Shown: piece by piece, positions 19,465 through 28,221 of the stretch
Position numbering within the stretch: position 1 is the stretch's first letter
Layout: each line of letters opens with the position of its first letter
Assembly: GCF_022532105.1 (NCBI RefSeq)
Contig: NZ_CP092832.1
Location: forward strand, 310,001 to 374,000
Direction of reading: 5' to 3'
Source of the DNA: Flavobacterium sp. HJ-32-4
Lineage (GTDB): Bacteria > Bacteroidota > Bacteroidia > Flavobacteriales > Flavobacteriaceae
DNA length: 64,000 nt
Program-made: the position numbers and the translations under genes
The notes under the pieces: model-generated
The model's input: the letters and a program-made list of their open reading frames with translations, nothing else
Databases searched by the model: none
Told to the model about the DNA's origin: nothing

Positions 19465-20709
19465 TTAGTTGCTGAACTCTTCCCGTAGGATACGCATGAC
19501 CTCGAGGATGGTTTCCTCTTCAAGGTCGGTACGGCGCACCAAATCCGCCACGTCCTGCTTCAATACGCTACGTGCCGTATCGAGGCCGATTTTCGCAAAC
19601 TCGTCGATGACCCATCCTTCGATTTCGTCGGAGAATTCGCTGAGTTCCACATCGTCTTCCTCTTCCGGCGTTGCGCCTTCGCGGATGACATCCAATTCAT
19701 ACCCGGTCAGCATTCCTGCCAGTTTGATGTTGTGTCCGCCCCTACCGATTGCCTTCGACACTTCGTCGAGTTTGAGGTAGACTTCCGCCCGTTTCGCATC
19801 TTCATTGATTTTGATGGACGATACTTTGGCCGGACTCAACGCCCGTGTGATATATAATTGTGTGTTGTTTGTATAGTTGATGACATCGATATTTTCGTTG
19901 CCGAGTTCACGGACGATACCGTGGATACGGGAACCTTTCATACCGACGCAGGCGCCGACCGGATCGATACGGTCATCATAGGAATCAACGGCTACCTTCG
20001 CTTTCTCTCCCGGAATCCGGACGACATTCTTCACGGTGATCAGTCCGTCGAACACTTCCGGAATTTCCGTTTCAAAGAGTTTCTCGAGGAACTTCTCTGA
20101 GGTGCGCGACATGATGATCTGCGGTTTATTGCCTTTCAACTCTACATTTTCGATGATACCGCGTACGTTATCTCCTTTACGGAAGAAGTCGGAGGGTATC
20201 TGTTTTTCTTTCGGCAATACGATTTCGTTTCCGTCGTCGTCCACCAAAATTACGACTCTTGGGCGAACGTGGTGTACCTCAGCGGTATAAATTTCACCAA
20301 TAAGGTCTTTAAACTGCTTGTAGAGGTTCGTATTATCGTGTTCGTGTATCTTCGAGATCAGGTTTTGGCGAAGCGCAAGGATGGCACGGCGTCCGAGGTC
20401 GATCAGCTTCACTTCTTCCGATACTTCCTCACCGATTTCAAAATCGGGTTCGATTTTACGGGCTTCACTCAGCGTTATTTCGAGATTTTCGAGGTCGAGG
20501 TCGTCATCGGCTACGATGATCCGACGGCGCCAGATTTCCATATCCCCTTTGTCAGGGTTGATGATGATGTCGAAATTCTCATCCGAACCGAATTTCTTCT
20601 TCAATGCACTGCGGAAGACCTCTTCCAGGATGGCCATGAGCGTTACGCGATCGATCAACTTGTCGTCCTTGAACTCCGAGAAGGAGTCGATCAATGCCAA
20701 ATTTTCCAT
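19465..20709 (-). CDS. nusA: Transcription termination/antitermination factor NusA
   Basis: NusA binds RNA polymerase and nascent RNA, promoting pausing and termination at intrinsic hairpins and taking part in antitermination. The 414-residue protein has the N-terminal polymerase-binding domain (to about 125), an S1 domain (about 130-205) and two KH domains (about 230-350; GACVGMKGSRIHGIVREL and IGRGGHNIKLAGML). It lacks the C-terminal acidic repeats of the E. coli protein, normal outside Proteobacteria. It is 12 bp downstream of rimP. The operon leader carries a terminator-like hairpin on which NusA could act. Confidence 0.97.
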   Translation of the reverse strand: MENLALIDSFSEFKDDKLIDRVTLMAILEEVFRSALKKKFGSDENFDIIINPDKGDMEIWRRRIIVADDDLDLENLEITLSEARKIEPDFEIGEEVSEEVKLIDLGRRAILALRQNLISKIHEHDNTNLYKQFKDLIGEIYTAEVHHVRPRVVILVDDDGNEIVLPKEKQIPSDFFRKGDNVRGIIENVELKGNKPQIIMSRTSEKFLEKLFETEIPEVFDGLITVKNVVRIPGEKAKVAVDSYDDRIDPVGACVGMKGSRIHGIVRELGNENIDVINYTNNTQLYITRALSPAKVSSIKINEDAKRAEVYLKLDEVSKAIGRGGHNIKLAGMLTGYELDVIREGATPEEEDDVELSEFSDEIEGWVIDEFAKIGLDTARSVLKQDVADLVRRTDLEEETILEVMRILREEFSN

Positions 20710-20721
20710 ATCAACTCGTAA

Positions 20722-21189
20722 TTAAAACGTTATTATAACTATTGCTTCTTTGATGTCCCCGTATGGGATGTGTTCGATTTTGTGTACGGTTTCTTTTCCT
20801 TTTCCCACTTTCTTCGGCTCACGGGCGTCCCACTCGAGGGTGATACGCGTGTCGTCAGCATCGGTAAGGGGTGCTTCGACGATCGAGCCGTCTGTTCGGG
20901 TCACCCGTAACGTACGGCCTACGTTCTTTTTGTATTGGCGCACGAGACGCAGGGGCGTTGACACCCCGGCAGAACAGACGTCGAGTGCGAAATCGTGTTC
21001 CTCGCGGTCGAGGTTATGCTCTACGGCCCGACTGATATCGATGCAATCCTGCAAGGTCACCCCGTTATCGCCATCCAGCACCACAGTGATGCGGTTGCCA
21101 TCGGCAACCGTGAGGTCAATAAGGAAAAGCGACGGATGTTCGGCGAGCCCTTTTTCTACCAATTCGGAGACTTTTTCCCTGAATGTCAT
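20722..21189 (-). CDS. rimP: Ribosome maturation factor RimP
   Basis: RimP assists 30S subunit assembly. The start at 21189 ([15 protein letters not shown]) gives 155 residues, the usual length. An in-frame ATG at 21237 would add 16 residues, but those codons run through a terminator-like hairpin and resemble no RimP N-terminus. The family segments [22 protein letters not shown] and [12 protein letters not shown] are present. First gene of the rimP-nusA-infB operon; its promoter is at 21249-21278. Confidence 0.93.
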   Translation of the reverse strand: MTFREKVSELVEKGLAEHPSLFLIDLTVADGNRITVVLDGDNGVTLQDCIDISRAVEHNLDREEHDFALDVCSAGVSTPLRLVRQYKKNVGRTLRVTRTDGSIVEAPLTDADDTRITLEWDAREPKKVGKGKETVHKIEHIPYGDIKEAIVIITF

Positions 21190-21196
21190 ACTGTAT

Positions 21197-21222
21197 AAAA
21201 AGAGGGGAGCCGTGCTCCCCTC
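21197..21222 (-). terminator. Terminator-like hairpin in the rimP-nusA-infB leader
   Basis: Minus strand GAGGGGAGC, loop ACG, GCTCCCCTC, then TTTTT: a perfect 9-bp GC-rich stem with a U-tract, only 7 nt upstream of the rimP ATG and about 20 nt after the predicted start site. No minus-strand gene precedes it, so it lies in the operon's own leader and may act as an attenuator. Confidence 0.75.
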
Positions 21223-21248
21223 ATCATTTAAATGCATAAATAATGCCG

Positions 21249-21278
21249 CAAAGATACGCTTTTTTTTTAAAATCCAAA
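21249..21278 (-). promoter_or_regulatory. Promoter of rimP-nusA-infB
   Basis: Minus strand TTTG, an 18-bp spacer and TATCTTTG, an excellent match to the Bacteroidota consensus. The predicted start is near 21243, about 54 nt from the rimP ATG. Confidence 0.8.
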
Positions 21279-21356
21279 ATGCAGGACGTCAGCCACCACG
21301 TAGACAGTTTTTCGTAATTTTAACGTATTGAAAAAACACTTATTCCCTCTAACCAC

Positions 21357-22181
21357 ATGAAACGTATTCTTGTACCCACCGATTTCTCTGACCACGCCGA
21401 ATATGCCCTCAAAGTAGCGGCCCAGATCGCCCGCGAAAACGACAGCGAGATCATGCTTGTCCATATGCTTGAACTACCCCACGAAGCCAGTGATGCGGTA
21501 GGTTCTGGAAGTGATATCCCGGAAATCATGTTCTTTAAGAACAAGGCGATCCAAAACCTCGACGACCTGATGGATGCGCCGTATCTTGACGGACTCAACG
21601 TATCGGAAGCGGTGCATTTCAGCAAGGCAAGCGAAGGGATCACTGCGCTGGCCAAGAAACACGAAGCCGATTTCATCGTAATGGGATCACATGGTGCGAG
21701 TGGGTATAAAGAACTGTTCATCGGATCCAACGCCGAAAAAATCGTACGCACCTCTGAAGTGCCGGTATTGGTCATCAAGAACGAGATTCCGGAATTCCGG
21801 GTACACAATATGGTCTTCGCATCTGATTTCTCTGCTGAAATCCGCAAACCGTTCACACAGTTGCTGGCCCTTGCCAAAGGTTTCGGCGCCAAACTGCACC
21901 TGGTAATGATCAACACGCCGAACAGCTTCAAGCCGACCCACGTGGCGGAGCGCATCATGACGGAATTCCTCGACGGGTTCGAAGTAGGCGAACACAGCCG
22001 TCATATCTATAATGACATCAACGTGGAAAAAGGCATCATCAACTTTGCCAACACGATGAACGCGGACCTTGTCGGAATGTGTACACACGGTCGCACCGGT
22101 TTCGCCCATTTCTTCAACGGAAGCATCAGCGAAGACCTGGTCAACCATACGGTACGCCCGGTAGTGACGTTCAAAATCTAA
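21357..22181 (+). CDS. Universal stress protein, tandem UspA domains
   Basis: A 274-residue cytoplasmic protein with two UspA domains (about 1-142 and 148-274). The first ends with the nucleotide-binding signature GSHGASGYKELFIGSNA, the second with HGRTGFAHFFNGS, both matching the G-x2-G-x9-G(S/T) pattern of ATP-binding Usp proteins. Such proteins are linked to stress and stationary-phase physiology; a specific role cannot be stated. It stands alone, with a terminator shared with the converging tRNA gene. Confidence 0.93.
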   Translation: MKRILVPTDFSDHAEYALKVAAQIARENDSEIMLVHMLELPHEASDAVGSGSDIPEIMFFKNKAIQNLDDLMDAPYLDGLNVSEAVHFSKASEGITALAKKHEADFIVMGSHGASGYKELFIGSNAEKIVRTSEVPVLVIKNEIPEFRVHNMVFASDFSAEIRKPFTQLLALAKGFGAKLHLVMINTPNSFKPTHVAERIMTEFLDGFEVGEHSRHIYNDINVEKGIINFANTMNADLVGMCTHGRTGFAHFFNGSISEDLVNHTVRPVVTFKI

Positions 22182-22202
22182 ACAACGACTTTCGAGTAAA
22201 AG

Positions 22203-22230
22203 AAAAAGCCTCCCGAACAGGAGGCTTTTT
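22203..22230. terminator. Bidirectional terminator between the Usp gene and tRNA-Gln
   Basis: Perfect 11-bp stem AAAAAGCCTCC/GGAGGCTTTTT around CGAACA. T-tracts exist on both strands, so it can serve both converging genes. Confidence 0.9.
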
Positions 22231-22232
22231 CG

Positions 22233-22303
22233 TTGGTCCACTAGGACTCGAACCTAGAATGACTGAACCAAAATCAGTAGTGTTACCATTACACCATGGA
22301 CCA
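22233..22303 (-). tRNA. tRNA-Gln (anticodon TTG)
   Basis: A 71-nt cloverleaf on the minus strand: acceptor TGGTCCA/TGGACCA, D arm GTGT/ACAC, anticodon stem ACTGA/TCAGT with loop TTTTGGT (anticodon TTG, reading CAA), T arm CTAGG/CCTAG with loop TTCGAGT, discriminator A. The 3' CCA is not encoded and must be added enzymatically. Confidence 0.96.
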
Positions 22304-22320
22304 ATTGGTTCTTGCGGGTG

Positions 22321-22351
22321 CAAATGTAATGCAAAAAACACTATTTGCAAA
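22321..22351 (-). promoter_or_regulatory. Promoter of tRNA-Gln
   Basis: Minus strand TTTG, a 19-bp spacer and TACATTTG, placing the start site about 10 nt upstream of the mature tRNA 5' end. Confidence 0.75.
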
Positions 22352-22434
22352 TTTTGGAAGATTTTTTTTGGAGGGAAGACGCACTGTCAATGGTGTGGCG
22401 GTAAAAGCAGGCGCGCAATTCCCGTCCAACCACG

Positions 22435-22469
22435 CTTTCAACTTTCGACCTTCGACTTTCCACTCTCCA
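22435..22469. repeat. Heptamer array upstream of the DUF2723 gene
   Basis: Five contiguous 7-bp units: CTTTCAA, CTTTCGA, CCTTCGA, CTTTCCA, CTCTCCA. The reverse complement has the same GTCGAAA-like theme as the arrays at 48652 and 48786. Confidence 0.65.
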
Positions 22470-22554
22470 CCCACCCCTGAAAAAAGTGTTAACGGTTGAA
22501 GCTATGGACAAAAAAGTAGTTTCTTTGTACCACAATCAAAAACTCGACTTCTTT

Positions 22555-25500
22555 ATGGAGCCATTCAATTTCCGGAAATGGAATACGATCCTGGGCTGGG
22601 TTGCGTTCGCTATCGCGCTCATTACCTACTCACTGACCGTTGAACCTACCATGAGTTTCTGGGATTGCGGCGAATACATCGCTACTTCCGCCAAACTGCA
22701 GGTAGGCCACCCACCGGGAGCCCCGCTTTTTCAGATACTGGGAGCCTTCTTCGCCACGTTTGCCTTTGGACACAAAGAATACGTAGCGCTGGCTGAGAAC
22801 ATGCTGTCGGTATTTTCGAGCGCCTTTACGATTCTCTTTATGTTCTGGTCACTGACGTTGTTGCTCCGGAAAATCGTAGACGACCTCAACAAGTCCAATT
22901 CCATTATGGTGCTGGGCGCTTCGATGATGGCATCGCTTGCCTTTACCTTTTCCGATAGTTTTTGGTTCAGTGCCGTTGAAACGGAAGTGTATGCCATGGC
23001 GTCCCTTTTCATTGCGGCGATGTTCTGGATGGGCCTCCGCTGGGAACAGGAAATGTTCACGCCACGTGGCAACCGCTGGTTCTTACTTATCTCTTTTATG
23101 ATCGGTCTTTCGTTCGGCGTGCACTTTATGGCGTTGCTGACGATTCCGTCAATCGGACTTCTCTATTATTTCAAGCACTATGAAAAGGTAACCGTCAAAG
23201 GTTTTATTGTGGCGAATATCATCGTAGTGGCCGTACTGCTCTTCATTTTCAAATTGCTGCTTCCCTGGACGATGGCGCTTTTTGGTGTGACGGAGGTTTT
23301 TATGGTGAATACATTCGGACTCCCGTTTGATTCGGGTACGATATTCGTCACTTTATTGCTGATTGCGCTATTCTGGTTCGGACTTCGCTATACCCGCCAA
23401 AAAGGGTATGTACAGTTGAACACCATGCTGCTCAGCATCCTCTTTATCCTCGTTGGGTTTTCGTGTTGGATGATGTTGCCGATCCGCGCCAATGCCGATG
23501 TGGTCATCAACGAAAACAGGCCGTCGGATGCCCGTGAGGTACTCGCGTATTACAACCGCGAACAATATGGTTCCAACCCTTTGTTTTATGGACCCCAGTT
23601 TTCGGATGTATATGCCGGACTCGACAAAGACGAGCCGTATATCGACAAGGCACCGAACTATGAACGGGACTATAAAACCGGAAAATACGTCATCACGAAC
23701 GACTATAAGAACGCCGAACAGAACGGCGACAACAACCACAAGGCCCTCCTACCGCGGATGTGGAGTACCGAGCACAATGTGAATTACATGCATTTCACGA
23801 AGCCGCTGGAATTCCGCGTCAATCCGGAGTATTCGGAAGAATCGGAACTGATGGACATCGTGGCCGAGTTCCGCACCGGTTTCGAGGAAGGAAAGTTCGA
23901 CCTCAACGACTACGACAAGTTCCTGCGCACCTATGGCGACTACCTGATCATCGAAAAACCGACGGCCGGTGACAACCTGAAGTTCATGTTCGAATACCAA
24001 TTTGGTTACATGTATTTCCGTTACCTCTTCTGGAATTTCATCGGTCGCCAAAACGACATACAGGGTAAATACGACGACACGGACGGCAACTGGATGACGG
24101 GCATCAAAGCCATCGACGAGTGGCATGTGGGATCACAGGAAAAACTTCCGGATGATGTCAAGAATAACAAAGGAAGGAACTTCTATTATGCCATTCCCTT
24201 CATCCTGGCGCTTATCGGCATTTACTACCATGCCAAGAAAGACCTGAAAGGCTTCTGGGTGTTGATGCTGTTATTCCTCTTCACCGGACTGGCGCTGAAG
24301 GTATACCTAAACGAACGCCCGTTTGAACCGCGGGAACGTGACTACGCGTTGGTAGGATCTTTCTACATCTTCGCGATGTGGATGGCTTACGGAGCCTATG
24401 CTCTTTACGATATGTTGAAAGACAAAATCAAGCCTTCCACCGCCGGACCTGTTATCATAGGGGTTACCCTTCTTGCGGCGCCGGTTTTGATGGCGGCCCA
24501 AAACTGGGACGACCATGACCGCTCTGGACGCCGTACGGCCGTGGCGATGGCGAAAGCGTACCTGAGTTCTTGTGATAAGGATGCCATTCTCTTTACCATT
24601 GGGGACAACGACACCTTCCCGCTTTGGTATGCCCAGGAAATCGAAGGCTTCCGAACCGACGTACGGATCGTCAACACCAGCCTGTTGATGACCGACTGGT
24701 ATATTGACCAAATGAAACGGAAAGCGTATGAGTCGGAACCGATGCCGATTTCATTTAAACACGAAGACTATGTTGGTGACAAATTGGACTACTCGGCTTA
24801 TACCGAAAAAAGCAAGAACCGTTGGTACCTGAACGACTTCCTGAAATTCCTGAAGTCGCGGAACCCAGAGGCGTCGCTTAAACTCCGAAATGGCCACACC
24901 ATCCAGTCGTATCCGACCAATAAAGTGCGGATTCCGATCGATAAAGCCGCCGTGCTGAAAAACGGTATCGTCAGTGGCAAGTATGCCGATTCGATCGTAC
25001 CGTATATCGACGTTGACATCAAAGGAGGCGCGCTCTATAAAAACCGCCTGATCATGCTTGACATCGTAGCCCAGAACAACTGGAAACGACCGGTATATTT
25101 TACGGGTGGCAGTTTTGGCGACGACGATTACCTCTGGATGAAAGATTACCTGCAACTCGACGGTATGGTGTTCAAACTCGTACCGATCCGGACGCCGGTC
25201 GACAAAGAAGCCGCGCCGCTTGATATGGGCCAGATCGATTCAGACAAGATGTATGACATCGTCATGAAGTGGGATTGGGGTAATGGCGGCAGTCCGAATA
25301 TCTACCATGACCCTGAGACGCGTAAAAATTGTATTTCTTACCGCGCCAACCTGTCGCGTCTGGCAGATCAATTGATCAAAGACGGCAAACGGCAGAAAGC
25401 GCTTGACGTGCTCAACCTGGGCATGAAAGAAATGCCATTCGAGTATTATGGGTATTATTCCCTGCTTGAAGACTTTGCGAAATACTATTACCGCGCCGGC

Positions 25501-25752
25501 GATGCCGCAAAGGCACGTGACCTGTTGCACAAGCTGATTGGAAAATACCAACAGAACCTTACATACTATAAAACGCTGAAGTCATCCGACCAAACATTTA
25601 TGTATTGGGACATCGTGTCGGATATCGAGCGTTACCGCAGCCTGCTCCTTCTTATGAAGCAGGAAGGCGACCTTAAAGAATATGAGGCGGCGAAAGGCAT
25701 CTTTAACAGCTATAACGAGAAGTTCTCGCGTTTCGATCGCGAAAACGAATAA
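22555..25752 (+). CDS. DUF2723 multi-spanning membrane protein
   Basis: A 1065-residue protein with about twelve predicted membrane helices in residues 1-350 and 530-670 and a large C-terminal soluble part. The N-terminus (WNTILGWVAFAIALITYSLT, then FWDCGEYIATSAKLQVGHPP) is the DUF2723 signature; an acidic loop after the first helix recalls GT-C glycosyltransferases of the O-mannosyltransferase type, but the activity is inferred only. In-frame ATGs at 22486 and 22504 overlap or precede a promoter-like TTTCTTTG near 22525, so 22555 is preferred. A heptamer array lies upstream. Confidence 0.85.
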   Translation: MEPFNFRKWNTILGWVAFAIALITYSLTVEPTMSFWDCGEYIATSAKLQVGHPPGAPLFQILGAFFATFAFGHKEYVALAENMLSVFSSAFTILFMFWSLTLLLRKIVDDLNKSNSIMVLGASMMASLAFTFSDSFWFSAVETEVYAMASLFIAAMFWMGLRWEQEMFTPRGNRWFLLISFMIGLSFGVHFMALLTIPSIGLLYYFKHYEKVTVKGFIVANIIVVAVLLFIFKLLLPWTMALFGVTEVFMVNTFGLPFDSGTIFVTLLLIALFWFGLRYTRQKGYVQLNTMLLSILFILVGFSCWMMLPIRANADVVINENRPSDAREVLAYYNREQYGSNPLFYGPQFSDVYAGLDKDEPYIDKAPNYERDYKTGKYVITNDYKNAEQNGDNNHKALLPRMWSTEHNVNYMHFTKPLEFRVNPEYSEESELMDIVAEFRTGFEEGKFDLNDYDKFLRTYGDYLIIEKPTAGDNLKFMFEYQFGYMYFRYLFWNFIGRQNDIQGKYDDTDGNWMTGIKAIDEWHVGSQEKLPDDVKNNKGRNFYYAIPFILALIGIYYHAKKDLKGFWVLMLLFLFTGLALKVYLNERPFEPRERDYALVGSFYIFAMWMAYGAYALYDMLKDKIKPSTAGPVIIGVTLLAAPVLMAAQNWDDHDRSGRRTAVAMAKAYLSSCDKDAILFTIGDNDTFPLWYAQEIEGFRTDVRIVNTSLLMTDWYIDQMKRKAYESEPMPISFKHEDYVGDKLDYSAYTEKSKNRWYLNDFLKFLKSRNPEASLKLRNGHTIQSYPTNKVRIPIDKAAVLKNGIVSGKYADSIVPYIDVDIKGGALYKNRLIMLDIVAQNNWKRPVYFTGGSFGDDDYLWMKDYLQLDGMVFKLVPIRTPVDKEAAPLDMGQIDSDKMYDIVMKWDWGNGGSPNIYHDPETRKNCISYRANLSRLADQLIKDGKRQKALDVLNLGMKEMPFEYYGYYSLLEDFAKYYYRAGDAAKARDLLHKLIGKYQQNLTYYKTLKSSDQTFMYWDIVSDIERYRSLLLLMKQEGDLKEYEAAKGIFNSYNEKFSRFDRENE

Positions 25753-25757
25753 GCAGT

Positions 25758-25783
25758 AAAGCGGTCGAAAGGCCGCTTTTTTT
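25758..25783 (+). terminator. Terminator after the DUF2723 gene
   Basis: Stem AAAGCGGTC/GGCCGCTTT with a GAAA tetraloop and a T-tract. It ends only a few bases before the deacetylase ATG at 25787, so that gene may depend partly on readthrough. Confidence 0.8.
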
Positions 25784-25786
25784 AGC

Positions 25787-26428
25787 ATGAAAATCACGTG
25801 GGTCAAAACAGGAAAATGGATCCGGAGGCTCTTCCCGGACTTCGTCTGGCATGTGCCGGAAGCGACGCAAGCGGTCTACCTGACCTTTGACGATGGCCCC
25901 GTGCCGGAAGTGACGCCCTGGGTACTTGACCTGTTAGCGGCGCATGGCATCAAAGCGACGTTTTTCTGCATTGGCGATAACATCCGGAAACATCCCGACA
26001 TCTTCCAACGGATACTCGCCGAGGGTCACGCGGTAGGCAACCATACCTTCCACCACCTCAACGGATGGAAGGCGGATACAACGGCTTACATCTCCAATAT
26101 CGAAGCCTGTGATGCGATCATCGGCACCTTTCTTCCCAACGGAACCCCGCTTTTTCGGCCACCCTACGGCAAGATTACGCGTCTGCAAAAAAAATGGGCC
26201 CTACAACAGGGCAAACAGATCATCATGTGGGATATCCTTACCGCTGATTTCGATACGACCATTACGCCGGAGCAATGCTTGCATAACGCCACCCATAAAG
26301 TAGAGGGCGGCAGCATCCTGATCTTCCATGACAGTGTTAAGGCCTGGAAAAACCTTGAATATGCACTTCCACCCGCCCTTGATCGGATCAAGGCGAAAGG
26401 ACTTGGTTTTGCAAAATGGGATTTTTAA
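25787..26428 (+). CDS. Polysaccharide deacetylase (NodB domain)
   Basis: A 213-residue carbohydrate esterase family 4 enzyme. Motifs in order are TFDDGP (about residues 33-38, catalytic Asp and metal ligand), HTFHH (metal histidines, about 86-90), RPPYG (about 124-128), a W-D-I-L-T-A-D-F-D segment and LIFHDS with the catalytic histidine. Family members remove N- or O-acetyl groups from peptidoglycan or other polysaccharides; the substrate is not evident. There is no clear signal peptide, although the basic N-terminus is short. Its stop overlaps the stop of the converging thioredoxin-like gene. Confidence 0.93.
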   Translation: MKITWVKTGKWIRRLFPDFVWHVPEATQAVYLTFDDGPVPEVTPWVLDLLAAHGIKATFFCIGDNIRKHPDIFQRILAEGHAVGNHTFHHLNGWKADTTAYISNIEACDAIIGTFLPNGTPLFRPPYGKITRLQKKWALQQGKQIIMWDILTADFDTTITPEQCLHNATHKVEGGSILIFHDSVKAWKNLEYALPPALDRIKAKGLGFAKWDF

Positions 26429-26721
26429 AGGTGCTCCTGTACGAGACTGATGATGCTGTTGGCATCGAGTTCGCCTGATTGCCGCCATACCATTTGCCCG
26501 CTTTTGTAAATCATCAGCGTAGGCAGGCCTTTGATGCGAAGGGCATCGGCCAGTTCCTGGTTTTTGTCGACGTCAATCTTGATGACTTTGGCTTTGTCTC
26601 CCAGCGCAGCCGCCACATCCCGGATTACCGGATGCATCGACACCGACTGTTCGTTCCAATCGGTATAGAAGTCGATTAAGACCGGAACGGGTGCGCTGAT
26701 AAGCTCTCCAAATTTTGACAT
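26425..26721 (-). CDS. Thioredoxin-like protein lacking the CxxC motif
   Basis: A 98-residue thioredoxin-fold protein. The strand FYTDW and the cis-proline segment KGLPTLMIY are intact, but where thioredoxins have WCGPC this protein reads WNEQS, and the sequence contains no cysteine at all. It therefore cannot do thiol-disulfide exchange; a chaperone, scaffold or binding role is more likely. The coding sequence is otherwise intact, arguing against a simple pseudogene. Its last bases overlap the stop of the deacetylase gene on the other strand. Confidence 0.85.
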   Translation of the reverse strand: MSKFGELISAPVPVLIDFYTDWNEQSVSMHPVIRDVAAALGDKAKVIKIDVDKNQELADALRIKGLPTLMIYKSGQMVWRQSGELDANSIISLVQEHL

Positions 26722-26750
26722 ACGAAGCGTTTTATGCGTACACTATCTTA

Positions 26751-26758
26751 CAAATGTA
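26751..26758 (-). promoter_or_regulatory. -7 promoter element of the thioredoxin-like gene
   Basis: Minus strand TACATTTG fits TAnnTTTG, about 30 bp upstream of the ATG at 26721. It shows that this gene need not be read from the metallophosphoesterase gene. Confidence 0.6.
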
Positions 26759-26772
26759 CTATTTTTAACGGA

Positions 26773-28116
26773 TTACGAAAATCTCTGCCCTTTTTTTAGC
26801 TCGATGACCGTAATTTCAGGCCAAATGCCCGTACGCCCCGAATAGGCATGGAAACCGAAACCGCGGTTCACATACACATAACGTCCTGCGTTTTCGTAAA
26901 GGCCTGCCCATTGTTTGTACATGTATTGTGCAGGGCTCCATCGTATTACACCCGGAATCTCGATGCCGAACTGCAGTCCGTGGGTGTGTCCCGACAGTGT
27001 CAAATGAAAATTCCCTGGATGCTGCTTCACTTCATACTCCCAATGTGAAGGATCGTGTGACATCAATACTTTAAAGTCGTCCTTCTCCAAACCAGCAGAC
27101 GCTTTCTTGAGGTCGCCCGCCTGCTTGAAGTGTTTGCCCCAGTTTTCGACACCGACGAGTGCGATGCGTTGCCCGTCTTTTTCGATCCAGCGGTGTTCGT
27201 TCAGCATCAAATCGAAACCGATACGCCCGTAGAGTTTCTTGATGGCCTCAAAGTTCTCGTCTTTGGCCCGCTGGGACGGCCAGTCGAGATATTCACCATA
27301 ATCATGGTTCCCGAGTACGGAGAACTTACCGTATTGAAACGACTTGATGTTACGGAAGGTATCGATCCACGGATCCATTTCCGTTGCGAAGGTGTTGACG
27401 ATATCGCCGGTAAACAGCATCAGGTCGCCTTTTTGTTCGTTTATGAGGTCGATGGCATACTGGATTTTCTCTTTATTGTCGAAACTCCCGCTGTGGACAT
27501 CGGAAATCTGTACGATCCGGAAACCGTCAAAGGCATCCGGCAGGTCGGGAAAGAAGACCGGTTGGGTGATGACACGGAAATTGTACTTCCCAAAGAAAAT
27601 ACCATGGAGGAGGCCCGCAAACGGAAGCGCGGCCAGGGCAAGAGCGATCTGTCCGACGAACTTCCGACGACCGGGCAGGGGCACCGGTTCACCCGCCGTA
27701 CGACGGAAATGCCCGACGAGCCAAAGGAACTCGCGCACCACATCCTGGCCCAGCATGATCGATGCAATAACCATTTTTGGGATGTAGACCAACAACAGTA
27801 CACTCAATGCGATCAGGCTCTTACGGGTTTGTCCGACGGCCCGGTCAAACGACAGGATGGACCCCACGACATACAATAACACAACCGCCGTAATAATCCA
27901 ATACGCGATACGCGCCTGACGGCTTACTAAAATTGCCGAAAAACCTACATAGGAATAATACTCGACCAGCACGATCACAAACAGCACGACCTGTAGCGGG
28001 TAGAGTACGTAACGGGAAAGTTCTTTATCGGGAAAGGCCCTGAAAAGGAATAATTCGGCTACCAGAACCAGCAGCGCCAAGAGTAACCAACGGAACATCC
28101 AAATGATTTTGAGCAA
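26773..28116 (-). CDS. Membrane-anchored metallophosphoesterase
   Basis: A 447-residue protein with three or four N-terminal membrane helices (within residues 1-130) plus one near 150-170, followed by a calcineurin-like phosphoesterase domain. Metal-binding motifs are ISDVHSGS (about residue 205), FTGDIVN (about 238), GNHDYGEY (about 273), SHDPSHW and GHTHGLQFG near the C-terminus, giving the full dinuclear metal site. Related YkuE-type proteins act on phosphodiester substrates such as UDP-diacylglucosamine or phospholipids; the substrate here is unknown. It is probably monocistronic. Confidence 0.9.
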   Translation of the reverse strand: MLKIIWMFRWLLLALLVLVAELFLFRAFPDKELSRYVLYPLQVVLFVIVLVEYYSYVGFSAILVSRQARIAYWIITAVVLLYVVGSILSFDRAVGQTRKSLIALSVLLLVYIPKMVIASIMLGQDVVREFLWLVGHFRRTAGEPVPLPGRRKFVGQIALALAALPFAGLLHGIFFGKYNFRVITQPVFFPDLPDAFDGFRIVQISDVHSGSFDNKEKIQYAIDLINEQKGDLMLFTGDIVNTFATEMDPWIDTFRNIKSFQYGKFSVLGNHDYGEYLDWPSQRAKDENFEAIKKLYGRIGFDLMLNEHRWIEKDGQRIALVGVENWGKHFKQAGDLKKASAGLEKDDFKVLMSHDPSHWEYEVKQHPGNFHLTLSGHTHGLQFGIEIPGVIRWSPAQYMYKQWAGLYENAGRYVYVNRGFGFHAYSGRTGIWPEITVIELKKGQRFS

Positions 28117-28221
28117 AGTAACGAAATAGTTGAACGCACTTGAAAAAGCATTGTCAAATATTTAACGTGCCGGATGCCGTTCGCGAAACTTCCGTATTTT
28201 TACCTTCTTTACTTTACCGCC

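Noticed and set aside
21190..21237. RimP starting at the ATG at 21237
   Set aside because: The 16 extra residues come from the terminator-like hairpin and are unlike RimP N-termini. Kept only as a regulatory possibility.
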